Positions 22,889 through 35,278 of a stretch of 64,000 bases of DNA are shown here, one piece after another (position 1 is the stretch's first letter; each line of letters starts with the position of its first letter). The translations under genes and the position numbers were made by a program. The notes under the pieces were generated by a model. The model was not told where the DNA came from. It saw nothing but the letters and a program-made list of their open reading frames with translations, and did not search any database. This DNA comes from Patiria pectinifera (Eukaryota > Echinodermata > Asteroidea > Valvatida > Asterinidae). The DNA lies in the NCBI GenBank assembly GCA_029964075.1, contig CM057147.1, positions 23,705,513 through 23,769,512 on the forward strand, written 5' to 3'.

Positions 22889-25520
22889 GTTGTCAATAAC
22901 AATATTCCAGGATGGACTGATGCTGAGATTTCAATGCAAGGAGGCAGCGTATGCATTCAGAACTTGCTGGGTATAAGCCTCTCAATAAACCTATGAACAG
23001 AGTTCATTGCAGCTCACAATGATACCAACCCATCAGTGTATGGAGAAATGTCTTTAGAGGCAACCACCACAAAGTTGTAAAGAACAATGCTCAAGTGTAC
23101 AAATGACATCCTGCATCAGAATCCACAGTAAGTCATCAAGGACAATGTGCCACGCCTAGAGCAGATGATGGCAAACTTGAACTTATATGAAGTTCGACTT
23201 TATGTAAATATGCATTTGTGGTGTAGTCAGATATTAATATCCGTTAAAAAAAATTGCTTGAGTAACAACTCATTTTCTTAAAGCCATCAACAAATTCTCA
23301 AGAATCTGATTTTGAACACAAACAGCTAGTAAAGTAACAGAAATGTGACTTTAAAGTGAATAACCTGAGAACCAATTTTGGAATTTAAAAATGATTGTCA
23401 AGATATATTTTTTTTCACTCTGCCAAGTTACAGGAGTTTTGTTCTGTAATCTGCTGTGTGAGACAAAATGGAAATTTAATGCGCATTTGAGAACTTTTAC
23501 TTGAATGAGGTTACTGTGTATTGTCTAAAAATGAACCGGCATTATTGAGTAATTACAAGTTCTATCACAAAACTCCGACTTCATTTAACTCAGAAGTTGA
23601 CGCTGGCTACATTTGAAGCATGATCTCTGAGGGCTCGGCTGTGGCCGACTTTGAGGGAGTGAGTACGGGAGTCTCTTGTGGGGAGCAGAATTTGAAATAA
23701 AATCAATGTATATGTGTAAAGTCCGAGTTAGATTTTCAACAAATAACAACCCTTAAAATAAAGGGGGAGGGAGATGCAGAGAGCACAGTGATCTGGAAAC
23801 CAAAAAGTTCACTTTCACATTGCTTCTTCTCAAATCGATGCCAATGGGAGGATTAAATGTTCATATTTGTAAATAGTTCAGTGTCCAATGCAAGTTCCCT
23901 GGTATTTATGGTGTAAATTAGGACAGAAACCGAATCGAGGACTCCCTGGTTGGAAAACGTGTACAAAACCAATGAGAGCTGTTGCGAAAAAGTTGAAGTA
24001 CAAACAAGTATGAACGAAGTACGAACAAAGGAAAAGGGAAGAGGAAGAAAAGAAAATCCTCCATTTACACCATAACCAAACATGGGTGTACATGTGTGTG
24101 TGTTGAAAAGCAACAAATGCGATGGTTTGATAAATGTAGTTGTATCTCAAAGAGTTTGTGTATGAGCAATTTATTTGGGGAAAAAAAGGAAGTTTGGGGA
24201 TTGTTTAAAAATGTACTCAATTACAGATTAAAAAGCTTGGAGTTAAAAACTGGAACAAAAAAATCCTCGATTGAACAAATCTACAGCCACTTTTGGGTTT
24301 GAAAAAAAAATAAGAACAGTACTGTGAAGTAATTTTAACAAAATGTAGAAACATGGAAAGATATTTTAACAAAATGTAAACAAATGTTAAACACCAAAAT
24401 CTAACACAACAGGGGCAAACTCTTCCAAATACTTGGGATAGTAAACCCTACACACATCCCGAGTAAAGTAATTAATCGTTTGCTCAACTATTCTTCATCC
24501 ATCAAGCTCAGTCACAAAATAAGATGTTGCATTTATACAAAAGATTTGACAGGGTTGCGGTTAGACTTGCGTTTTGTGGTTAAGGGAAATAAAAGTGTGA
24601 TTAAAGAATGTACATAAAAGGTTGCTTCAAATCAAATATTGTTTTGGGTTGTAGTAGACTCCATGCATAGAGCGCCCTCACTGAGGACAGGTCTTTGTTC
24701 CTGTGTAACACACGAGTCGAAGCTTTGTACTTTCATTGTCAGTTAAATTATGATAACATGTTCTCAGAGAAGGCACTCTGAGCAAAGGGTCTATTGGACT
24801 CCCTCATTTACATTTCTGGCATTTACAACGTTGGGAAAAAATGTACTGTTCATGATATACCCCGGTAGCCAATTAATTAACCATGATATCTAATACTCCT
24901 TGTGTACTACCGGTATCTCCTTGACCATTAATACATGTACATGTGCATGATGGATGTACATGTATAACATTTGAAAAATATATTTTCAGGTTTATCCACC
25001 AACCTCTTAAAGTTAAAAAAAAACAAAAAAAACAATTGTCTGATTTGTAGTGCTAGTGTCTGTGACACTGGAATTGCCCACAGGAAAGACCTTATTTTCA
25101 CAATGTTCTTTAAACTTTTAACAAAAGGTGGCAATACAAAGTTTCAGGTGAGCGATTTGGCTCCCCAAAAACCTAAAAAACAAAAGAAAAAAAACAGGTA
25201 GGTGGGGTTACCGTATCCACACTTCATTTTTAGCCTAAACAAATTTTGAGGTATGAAACTCTAAATGTAGGAAGTGCAGACTCCAATTTTACTTCCTTTA
25301 AGTACATGTTACTTACAATATAAACATTTAACCTAAAGTAGCTAAACCAAAGATTACACAATGTGTATTTCAAACAATACACATTGTAACTGTCTTACAG
25401 ACTCTAAGATAAACCTGTTAAAAAATAAAGTAAACAAAAAGAAATTTTACTTTCAACTAGGGCCTACACATTTCTTAAAGTTTCTGTTTCAACTACACAT
25501 TTCTTGAGGTCTTATATTCC
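22889..25520. other. non-coding leader block upstream of GPCR3
   Basis: Paralogous to 2901-5520 and 43268-45880. No gene seen. Confidence 0.55.
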
Positions 25521-25527
25521 CTGTTAG

Positions 25528-25633
25528 TATAAAACAGGAGTGGTCTTGAAATAGGGCAGAACACTCTTTGCTGCATCTGAACAAAATGTTGGACGTGGAG
25601 ATCAATGCTACACTGTACATGAACTATGGGTGA
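25528..25633 (+). promoter_or_regulatory. core promoter and overlapping uORF of GPCR3
   Basis: TATAAAA at 25528-25534, 98 bp before the receptor ATG. The uORF at 25586-25633 encodes MLDVEINATLYMNYG (one Met to Val change against gene 1) and overlaps the receptor start at 25626. Confidence 0.55.
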
Positions 25634-27108
25634 TGGCTACCAAAACAGCTCCACTCTATCAACTGAAGTAGAAAAGCATCTTGAGAACTATTACAGGAAC
25701 AAACTTGCAAGTCTTCAAACGATATGGTTAAGTGTTGTAATCATTGCACCAATCGGCCTCCTTTTAAACTTTGTCTTTCTCTTCACAGTCATTCGAGTGA
25801 AGTCCATGCGTACAATCATCAACATCTACTTATCCAATCTGGCTGTGGCTGACTCGCTCTACCTTACGACTAACTTCATATCTGCACTATATTCGAATTC
25901 AGAATACAAATTCCTCACCCAAAAAGTATTCCTTAGTGTCAAATCCATGTTTGGTGCTGTTTCTAATTTCTTTGTGGTTACCATAGCAGCTGAGAGATTC
26001 TCTGCAGTGCGCAATCCTCTGACACACAAAGAAAAAAAGAAGCCTCTAAATCTCCCGAGCAGCAAAAATATCAGCAGGACTCTGGGTGCCAACAATTATT
26101 GTTACTGTGATTCTGATGTTCTTACCAAAGACTGTCTTCAGTAAAATCAACTTTTGGATTTCTTCTATTATCAACACTATCTGTTTAGTAGCAACTATAC
26201 TTTTGTACATCTATATAGTAGTGAAAGTGCGCAAGCAATCAGCCCTGTTGCCAAACCGTCCCAAGCTAGCAGGCAAGGTCCTCCGTATGGTTATCATCAA
26301 TACTGCCATTTTCTTCATTCTGAACTCACTGTTCATTGCAACATCAATTGTTAATATTGTGGCGTATGTAACCGTGCCTACAAACAGATCTTCCCTGACT
26401 GTTGAATTTATTGAACTTGGAAAAACTATAAACACACTAAGTATATGTGTTAAAATCTTCCAACTTATCAACAGCTCAATTGATTCCCTGGTCTACAGTG
26501 CCACAAACGCTGACTATCGTACAGCTGTAGTCGAGGCTTTCTCCTTCCTGAAACTGTGCTGTCATTGCTGCCCAACACAGAATCCCAGCCGACCATCGCA
26601 GCAAGGGAAGCAGATTGAGCTTCGTGTGATTCCACAGGCAGAAAACGACCAAGAGCACCGTGCTTCCAGTCCAAGTACCTGCAAGCCACCAAGCCATGGG
26701 CATGCACAACACAGAGAGAGTCAGCAGTCACTGGACAGCTATCAAGAACAATGTTCCAGGCAAAGCAGCAGCAAGGCATCCATGCACAGTCAGCAGCATG
26801 TTCAAGTGCATGTTGAGGTGCATGCAGAACCAGCAGGGACCCCAGCGCTTGCAAGTTCTCATCAGGAACAATGCTCTAGTCTGACTGACTGCAAGCCATC
26901 CATGCAAGGGGAACAGTGTGTACATCCAGAACCAGCAGAGAGCCAGCAGTCACTTGCAAGTACTCAGGAACAATGTCCTGGGCTGACTGGCACCGAGCCA
27001 TCAGCACAAGGGCAGCAGTATGCACATCCAGAACCAGAAGGGAGTCAATCGTTGGAAAGATGTCAAGAGCAAAGTTCTCTGGTAATTGAGTGTGAGACGT
27101 CCAAGTGA
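25626..27108 (+). pseudogene. class A orphan GPCR, array gene 3, reading frame disrupted
   Basis: Nearly identical to gene 1 for the first 135 codons. Then, in the second intracellular loop (about 26030-26060), it carries about 5 extra A/G bases before GCCTCTAAATCT and 2 extra C after it, a net shift of one base. The first frame runs to 26144 (172 residues); the remaining helices and tail are open in another frame from about 26086 to the normal stop at 27108. Everything downstream is otherwise intact (NSSIDSLVYSATN, Cys-rich helix 8, repeat tail). Either a very young pseudogene or a consensus error in a homopolymer-rich stretch; the undamaged remainder favours recent damage or error. AATAAA at 27288. 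Confidence 0.8.
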
Positions 27109-27287
27109 GGGGAGCACATGTGTGCTTTTGAACTGCTCTGGGATGTTTTAACTGTAGAGCAGTTTTAGGCCTTTTCATACCTGTACTGTACATTTTCTTC
27201 ATTGGAAAGCCAAAAAGATTTGACGTCGAGAAACATTAACAGCATAATATGCTGGAGTTGAAATGTGTTTTACTTTAGTGGATTGAC

Positions 27288-27293
27288 AATAAA
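27288..27293 (+). promoter_or_regulatory. poly(A) signal of GPCR3
   Basis: AATAAA about 180 bp past the stop, at the conserved position. Confidence 0.5.
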
Positions 27294-28108
27294 TGTACAA
27301 TGTACGTACCATGACATCATTAATATGTAGCTCCAGAGCAGATTGCAACCAATTATCAGTAAAGGGAACAGCTGGAACTCATCCAATGTATGTATGCAAC
27401 TGGTTCAAAAATAACAAATTGCATTACGTTAATTTGCTAATTGAATGAGGATTTTTCTGTGTCTAAATGAGCAAGTTTGTTTGTTTTCTGTGAGAACAAA
27501 ATACATAAACATGTATTGGCACTGGATAACCATGACATTTTTCACTTTAAAAATACTTTTTTAAGTGCCTTTGAAACAGATTTTGAGGTTTTTATTTTGG
27601 GACATGCACCTTTTAATAAGTTTGAGGATGTTTCAGGCTTTTAAATATTTTCATGAAAGTGCCAAGTTCCATATTCGTGAGCAATACAGTGATGTCATGA
27701 GCTGGAACTTCAGTGTCACTGCTGTTTGACGACAACAAGTTACACAAGTATTTTGGTCGAGGTTGACTCTATTTAGCATGATCATAGCACAGGGTGATAA
27801 TGCACAAAGTGCTATGTGTGCATGCACAATGCAATGAATTTTTGGGTTCATAAATTGCACAGAAAATCCCAAAGCTGTACAGTGTAAAATACCTATATTG
27901 ACATCACAGCAACATAAGAAACAATTGTGAAAGTGCATAGGCATTGCAAAAAGTATACAGCTGTTTACCATTTGATGATTATTTATTCAGTTAATCTATT
28001 TTAAAAGAGCTAACAAATTCCAACCATGGTTGGCAATATGAACTCTTGAAAAGTGCAAACTGTATGATTATCGTTATCGAGGGTTCAATATTCAGAGAGA
28101 AAACTCAC

Positions 28109-28266
28109 CGCAAATTCAAAATGTCTTGGGAGGTTTTGGATCTCAATCTTGAAGATCTCTGAGGTAAAGTGCTGTTGCATCAGATAGTAATAAGGATCCA
28201 TTATGGCAGCGCCAGTCACCGGTACGTCAGAGGTGCTAGTGGAATGGTTATCTTGTGGGTCAAGAC
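28109..28266 (-). pseudogene. TRMT2A-like exon opening the RRM, copy c (acceptor lost)
   Basis: 158 bp and open in frame (DPYYYLMQQHFTSEIFKIEI, LPRHFEF), with a good GTGAGT donor. However, the base before the exon reads TATCAC where other copies have TATCAG, so the AG acceptor is gone. It is unlikely to be spliced in at the normal site. The coding part being intact suggests that the loss is recent. Confidence 0.65.
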
Positions 28267-30766
28267 GTGATAGACAAATGAACAGATTAAAAGACCAACT
28301 CAAATTAGAGAAGAAAATAGATTGAATTGCCCTTTTTTTTGCATAAGATACTTTTGAAGTCTAATATGAGCTTTCAAGTGAGACGACTATGGCTACTGTC
28401 TAGGTCTTCACCCATTACAGTTACATGGGAACAATCTGACAATAGCCGTAGCCATAGCTCTAGAAGCCCGTTTCAGACACAGCCTAAGTAACAGACAAAA
28501 CAAGTTGTAATTTATGCATTAGGAGCATCTGATTCCAATTCCAATCTTTGTGCATACATGTCGCACAACATGGAAATATTTTCCGAAGACCAAATAAAGT
28601 GCAGAATGTTCTTTCGAACTTTCTTGAAAAATGTTTTAGTGAGGAGAAACCTATTGAATAGATTATTTTTTTTCAACAGAGCACAGACATACAATGTATA
28701 ATATGAGACCATTGTAAGTTTTAGATTTAAATCTGGTGTATCATTAGGTGTATCATTAGCTGAACAAAATATCATGAGCTGAACAAAATGTAGTTGATAG
28801 TTAAAGTCTGCAATTTGCATTCCACTTCTGTCCATAGAGCGTGCAAGTTTATCTCAAAAACCTCATTGTACGTGAATACGGTACATCTGAGCATGGCACC
28901 ATGTGTTATACGAGATACAGCGTGTGTAACATCCTATTTGTGTCCTGACTAGGTTTATCCAGTCAAGGGCAATTAATGTGTTCTGGAAAAAACAAGAACA
29001 CATTACAATTTACAACAGATTAAGAATACTACAAATTAATGACTAAGATAAAAAGAAAAAATGTTGATCTCAAGTTTTGTTCAATCGATCACACAGATAA
29101 CAAGTGGGTAAATACAAACATGGAAGTCTGTGGCTAGACTAGTCAGTGTTTGGTACCAAGATGTTCACATGAAAAGTGAATGTGAACTGGCGAGACTTGC
29201 ATACTCTATAATTGTACATAATCTGTGTAGCACCACTAGTCTGTTGTATTACATTATGAGCTCCATGTCTGCATGATGTTTAAATGCAAAGCAATATTTT
29301 ACAATTGTTTTAGATGGACTCAAGGGTAGTTACAATTTGGATAATTGAAAAATCAATGCTGTAAAATATGAATGTCTTTGTACAGCTAGCACAGACAAGA
29401 TTGTATATACATGTATCTTAATTTGGACAGTATCAAGGAATTGCTGCTTTCTACATGTTCATTAAAGCTGCTATTTCCTTGTGTAATGTAACACTCTAAA
29501 CACAAGTAATACAGAAATGTATTATCACCAAATCGGTGTTAGAGCTCTTATGTCTTTCTGATACCTAGTAATATTTGATTCTTTGTTTTGATGGCCGGCA
29601 GCAGGATGCAAACCATGTTTCTAAAAGTCACATCCTTTTATTAAGGACAAACAAATTTGCTTGTAAAGCAAGATCAGTGATAAATTAAATATACATGTAC
29701 ACTAGCAACAATTAATTAAGCAGTGATTTTTCTCAATTTTGTAACCTCAATCTTGGTTTTGTTTGTTGCAAAATCCCTATTGAGTAAAAGAGCTGGCTGG
29801 TCAATGTTGAAAGTACAAATATATACCCTCAATATTCATGCCACAAAAGTAAGCCAACATTGGTCAGGAAAGGGGATGACAAGGGTTAAAATCTTTTGTG
29901 GCTTGTTTCTTTCTTACAATAATTAAATCCTGACAGACATATTAGACAATGCACAATATGTACATCTGTCTATCTTTCTGTGTGCTACGTTCTGATTGGT
30001 TGGAGTTGATCAGCAGTAGCTACTAATAGGCCACGCCCCTCGACAGCCCATGCAATCAAACATGAAAGCTGATCTAGTCTTTTACAAAAAGGAAACTTAA
30101 GTGGAAATACGTACATGTACCTTCGTAAGCGCCAAGCCGGAAACCAACAGTGTTATCTGTCAATGAAAATAATAAGACACGAAACTGAAATGTTTGCACA
30201 ATTTATCCAGGGCAAAGTTTCATGAAGACCTGATCTTAAATGACAAGAAATTAGGGGAATTACTAAGAAAATTCCTGAAACTTTCTGTTGCGGTGTTCAT
30301 AACAGGCACATCACATGCACATCTCACATGTGTACACACTTCATGTCTATTCTAGGCAATGTGCACTTTTTGCCTAGAGCACCAATACCAGAGGCTAGGG
30401 TGCTCTAGCTGATCTTTAAAAAAAAAAAGGAACAAAACAGAAAAGTAACGCTATAATTTCCATTGAAGAGTGCCCCCTATGACTGCTCTTTGCTTCTCTT
30501 CGAACTACTTCAACGTCATGTTCACAGAATTTAATGATCAGCATTTTTTGTCAACACGTGATGATCCCATTGCAAATCTCTCCCCACGTACCTCTGGTCA
30601 AAACACGCAAGGAGGCGGAATAAATCCCCCACCTGGGGCATGCCGTGATTTTGGATTCTAGGTGCTCTGTGGTGCAATCTGAGGTAATTTTTGACCATTT
30701 ATGTTTCTGAGCGAAAGATCATAATTTACACATCATTAACGAGTTTGGAGTAATTGAATCAGCTAT
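28267..30766. other. non-coding spacer, unit 3 to unit 4
   Basis: Paralogous to 8286-10800. No gene seen. Empty hAT target TCTGAGCT at 30767-30774. Confidence 0.55.
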
Positions 30767-30925
30767 TCTGAGCTATAGAATCATATGTAGGCTACAAAAA
30801 GTGGGGAGGGGGCAAACGATATGATATCCTCCCACTTTAAAACGTGGGGGGATTTGTCCCCCCCCCCCCACCACTCCCCCCCTTCCTCCACCGATTGACG
30901 AGATTGGAACCAGCAAGCCAGCCCA

Positions 30926-31055
30926 AGCAAGCTTGGTGGTCAAGTGGTTAAGACATCTGCACTAGGAAGCAGGAGGTTGCAGGTGCAAGTCCCACTTGGT
31001 TTAAAACTTGTGAGTTTAAAATTTTAGTTTTTCATTGGGGGGGGGGGTGTTTGCT
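30926..31055 (+). repeat. tRNA-derived SINE-like repeat, unit 4 copy
   Basis: Same repeat as at 10961, with intact A and B box-like motifs and a trailing G run. Confidence 0.5.
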
Positions 31056-31310
31056 TTATTCTGTTTTCCTTTTTTTCAAAACCTTTGGGAATTTCGCATG
31101 CGTGTGGACTATACTTCAGAAAATTTGATAAATTTTGTTTGTTAATCTAAAATAATTCTTAAGAAAGATAGGCAACATTTTCTGGAGCTTTAACAAGTTT
31201 TTCGGGGCAACTGCACATGTTAGTCCGCTGTGTCTGGAAACAGTTTGTCAAGGAAGATCACATTTCCATTCTGGCCCACAACCATCCCGTGTCTTTGGTG
31301 AGTAGCTCAC

Positions 31311-31460
31311 CTTTGTTGCTTCAGCCAGGGAGACATCTCCCCAATGTTCCGTTGCAGCATCTTGGATAAATTCATCAGAAACTCCCTGGTGTTGGTCTGT
31401 TTGGTGGATAGCTGGTCCTCATATGGTTGGTTCCACAATGGAGTCACTGTGTTGTTTGAC
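31311..31460 (-). CDS. TRMT2A: TRMT2A-like exon (linker into methyltransferase domain), copy D
   Basis: 150 bp, open, canonical AAAG|GTGAGC donor and CTGCAG acceptor. VTPLWNQPYEDQL is kept; one Arg to Met change (REFLMNLSKM). It is the nearest intact copy downstream, in TRMT2A direction, of the broken copy E at 38279-38402. Confidence 0.72.
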
Positions 31461-32510
31461 CTGCAGATTGGAAAAGGATGAAAACATTGTACTTACTCAA
31501 GAGTCTTGAAAAACTTCATAATCGTGAATAGTTCAACTGCTATTAGCCTGTAAGTTCCTGACGTGTTTCATATGTGGGACACACTTCATGCATGCAACGG
31601 TTTCTCAAAAGTACTGCATGAAATATACACAAGTAATTTTTTCAATTAAAATTGAGCGCAAAGCCATATTGTCTGTGCCACTGACAGAAATTACTATCAA
31701 CTGTACAATACCTTCATGGCTTTTAAAGATATAGAGTCTTAACTGTTTTCAAGGTTCAATAAAAAAAATAGATTCATTGTTTAATTGTTATTTTTCCAGC
31801 AGTACAAGAGTTATTCGCTTTTGAGACATCAAACATAGAATCCATTCCATGTTTTTAAATCATGGAACACATTTTCATCAATTTTAAAATAAATGTGGCC
31901 CACTTATTATTTAGTTTTCGCATGGTAGACTGTTTCCCAATCCTATCACAATATGGGAATGGGTCAGGAACCAGACCACTCACTCACCAGCAGGATCTCA
32001 TTGTGTGCAAATGCAAGCGAATAAGGTTTTTTTCAGAGGGTTGCAGAGAAGACCAAAATATCCACACAAAAAAGTAGGAGTTTTTCTCAAAATAAAACAT
32101 AAAACGTGAAATAGGCCTATTCATGAGTAAAAAAGACCCCATGAAATTCTTGATAAGGACAGGCAGAATGGATTTTTAATAATGAAAGTTGTCTTTTTGT
32201 TAAAAACTACATAGGTCTACATGTACAATGTTAAGTTGGTGATTAATTAAAGAAGTTTTGAGTGAATGTTACTTTGCATAATCAGTAACTTTAACAATGT
32301 AAACAGAATTCTGTAGCAAATACACGTCAGAAAAACTGAAACAAACTTAATTCTGTGCGTTCATGTCAATTGCCAGAACAAAACTGAGTTGTCTACTTTG
32401 GTTACAGCTACTGCTGTCATGTGCATTACATTATGTCTAGAAAATAGGGAGAAAATATGAAGAAACTTTCTGTTTCAACTACACATTTCTCATGATCTTA
32501 TATTCCCTGT
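31461..32510. other. non-coding 5' flank of GPCR4
   Basis: Paralogous to 11498-12520. No gene seen. Confidence 0.5.
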
Positions 32511-32513
32511 TAG

Positions 32514-32619
32514 TATAAAACTGGAGAGATCTTGAAATAGGGCAGAACACTCCTTGCTGCTTCTGAATAAAATGTTGGATATGGAGATCAATGCTACACT
32601 GCACATGAACTATGGGTGA
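32514..32619 (+). promoter_or_regulatory. core promoter and overlapping uORF of GPCR4
   Basis: TATAAAA at 32514-32520, 98 bp before the ATG. The uORF at 32572-32619 encodes MLDMEINATLHMNYG, overlapping the start codon at 32612. Confidence 0.6.
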
Positions 32620-34090
32620 TGGCTACCAAAACAGCTCCACTCCATCAACTGACATACAAAAGCATCTTGAGAACTATTACAAGAGTGATTACAGAAGTCA
32701 ACAAATACTATGGTTAAGTGCTGAAATCATTGCACCAATCGGCCTCCTCATCAACATAGTCTTTCTCTTCACAGTCATTCGAGTGAAGTCCATGCGTACA
32801 ATCATCAACATCTACTTATCCAATCTGGCTGTGGCTGACTCACTCTACCTTTTGACTGACTTTATATTTGCATTGCTGTCACCTGCAGAGCACACCGTCT
32901 TAGGGTTTGAAGTATTCCTAAGTGTCAAATACATGTTTCTTGCTGTTTCTACATTCTTTGTGGTTACCATAGCAGCTGAGAGATTCTCTGCTGTGCGCAA
33001 TCCTCTGAAACACAAAGAAAAAGCCTCTAAATCTCGAGCAGCAAAGATATCAGCAGGACTCTGGGTGCCAACAATTATTGTTGCTGTGATTCTGATATTC
33101 TTACCAATAACAGACTACGTCTTCACTGACATCATCTTTTGGACACGTTCCATTATCAACTTTGTCTGTTTAATAGCAACTATACTTTTGTACATCTATG
33201 TAGTAGTGAAAGTACGCAAGCAATCAGCCCTGTTGCCAAACCGTCCCAAGCAAGTAGGCAAGGTCCTCCGTATGGTTATCATCAATACTGCTGTTTTCTT
33301 CATTTGGAATTCATTGGACATTGCAGTTGCAATTATTGTAATTGTGGCAGAGAGTTATTCTACTAGTGTACCTTCCCAGAGAATTGAATTTCTTAGACTT
33401 GCAGAAACAGCATACACAGTGACAGTATGTGCAGCAATCATGCAACTTATCAATAGTTCAATCAATTCACTGGTCTACAGTGCCACAAACGCTGACTATC
33501 GTGAAGCTGTAGTCAAGGCTTTTTCATTCCTGAAACTGTGCTGTCGTTGCTGCCCAAGAAAGAATCCCAGCCGACCATCGCAGCCAGGGAAGCAGATTGA
33601 GCTTCGTGTGATTCCACAGGCAGAAAATGACCAAGAGCAACGTGCTGCCAGGCCAAGCAGCAGCAAGCCACCAAGCCAAGGGCATGCACAACACACAGCA
33701 AGTCAGCAGTCACTGGACAGCTGTCAAGAACAAAGTTCCAGGCTAAGCAGCAGCAAGGCATCCATGCACAGTCAGCAGCATGTTCAAGTGCATGTTGAGG
33801 TACATGCAGAACCAGCAGGGACCCCAGCGCTTGCAAGTTCTCATCAGGAACAATGCTCTAGTCTGACTGACTGCAAGCCATCCATGCAAGGGGAACAGTG
33901 TGTACATCCAGAACCAGCAGAGAGCCAGCAGTCACTTGCAAATACTCAGGAACATTGTCCTGGGCTGACTGGCACTGAGCCATCAGCACCAAGTGAGCAG
34001 TATGCACATCCAGAACCAGAAGAGAGTCAATCATTGGAAAGATGTCAAGAGCAAAGTTCTCTGGTAATTGAGTGTGAGACATCCAAGTAA
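32612..34090 (+). CDS. single-exon class A orphan GPCR, array gene 4
   Basis: A 492-residue open frame with the family plan (ERF at the DRY site, NSLVY at NPxxY, no ECL2 disulfide, LCCRCC in helix 8, 34-residue tail repeats). Distinct extracellular parts: N-terminus YYKSDYRSQQI, first loop TDFIFALLSPAEHTVLGF, second loop PITDYVFTDIIFWTRS, and helix 6-7 region ESYSTSVPSQRIEF. Intracellular loops match the other genes. The tail ends IECETSK as in genes 1, 3 and 6. AATAAA at 34271. The 5' flank resembles gene 2, the 3' flank gene 1. Confidence 0.9.
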   Translation: MGDGYQNSSTPSTDIQKHLENYYKSDYRSQQILWLSAEIIAPIGLLINIVFLFTVIRVKSMRTIINIYLSNLAVADSLYLLTDFIFALLSPAEHTVLGFEVFLSVKYMFLAVSTFFVVTIAAERFSAVRNPLKHKEKASKSRAAKISAGLWVPTIIVAVILIFLPITDYVFTDIIFWTRSIINFVCLIATILLYIYVVVKVRKQSALLPNRPKQVGKVLRMVIINTAVFFIWNSLDIAVAIIVIVAESYSTSVPSQRIEFLRLAETAYTVTVCAAIMQLINSSINSLVYSATNADYREAVVKAFSFLKLCCRCCPRKNPSRPSQPGKQIELRVIPQAENDQEQRAARPSSSKPPSQGHAQHTASQQSLDSCQEQSSRLSSSKASMHSQQHVQVHVEVHAEPAGTPALASSHQEQCSSLTDCKPSMQGEQCVHPEPAESQQSLANTQEHCPGLTGTEPSAPSEQYAHPEPEESQSLERCQEQSSLVIECETSK

Positions 34091-34270
34091 GGGGAGCACA
34101 TGTGTGCTTTTGAACTGCTCTGGGATGTCCAAACTGTAGGTCAGTTTTAAGGCCTTTTCATACCTGTACTGTACATTTTCTTCATTGGAAAGCCAAATAG
34201 ATTTGACGTCGAGAAACATTAACAGCATAATATGCTGGAGTTGAAATGTGTTTTACTTTAGTGGATTGGC

Positions 34271-34276
34271 AATAAA
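34271..34276 (+). promoter_or_regulatory. poly(A) signal of GPCR4
   Basis: AATAAA about 180 bp past the stop. Confidence 0.55.
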
Positions 34277-35120
34277 TGTACGTACCATGACATCATTAAT
34301 ATGCAGCCTCACAGCAGATTGCAACCAACTATCACTAAAGGGAACAGCTGGAACTCATCCAATGTATGTATGCAAGTGGTTCAGAAATTACAAATCGCAT
34401 TACGTTCATTGCTAATTGAATGAGGATTTTGTGTGTGTCTAAATGAGCAAGTTTGTTTGTTTTCTGTGAGAACAAAATACGTAAACATGTATTGGCACTG
34501 GATAACCATGACATTTTTCACTTTAAAAATACTTTTTTAAGTGCCTTTGAAACAGATCTTGAGGTTTTTATTTTGGGACATGCACCTCTTAATAGGTTTG
34601 AGGATGTTTCAGGCTTCTAAACATTTTTGTAAAAGTGCCAAGTTCCATATTCATGAGCAATGCAGTGATGTCATGAGCTGGAACTTCAGTGTCACTGCTG
34701 TTTGACGACAAAAAGTTACAGAAGTGTTTTGGTCGAGGTTGACTGATTTAGCAAGATCATGGCACAGGGTCATAATGCAGAAAGTGCTATGTGTGCATGC
34801 ACAATGCAATGAATTTTTGGGTTCATAAATTGCACAGAAAATCCCAAAGCTGTACAGTGTAAAATACCTATATTGACATCACAGCAACATAACAAACAAT
34901 TGTGAAAGTGCACAGGCATTGCATAAAGTATGCAGTTGTTTACAATTTTATGATTATTTTCATGTTTCGCGGAAATTCGTTCCATAGCCCTTTCATTTGG
35001 TTAATCTATTTTAAAAGAGCCTGAAAAATCCCAACCATGGTTGGCAATATGAACTCTTGAAAAAAAGCAAACTGTATGATTATCATTATCGAGGGTTCCA
35101 TGTTTAGGGAGAAAACTCAC

Positions 35121-35278
35121 CGCAAATCCAAAATGTCTTGGGAAGTTTTGGATCTCAATCTTGAAGATCTCTGAGGTGAAGCGCTGTTGTGTCAGATAGT
35201 GATAAGGGTCCATTATGGCAGCGCCAGTCACCGGTACGTCAGAGGTGCTGGTGGAATGGTTATCTTGTGGGTCAAGAT
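35121..35278 (-). CDS. TRMT2A: TRMT2A-like exon opening the RRM, copy d
   Basis: 158 bp, open, with a GCATCAG acceptor and a GTGAGT donor. It encodes DPYHYLTQQRFTSEIFKIEI and NFPRHFGFA, the copy closest to human TRMT2A in my reading (FTSEIFK.E.QN.PRH). All signals are intact, so it could be spliced. Confidence 0.78.

Noticed and set aside
22505-22996. 163-codon ORF in the unit 3 insertion and tail fossil
   Set aside because: The unit 1 copy is interrupted, and the ORF crosses an element boundary into decayed receptor tail. No domain seen.
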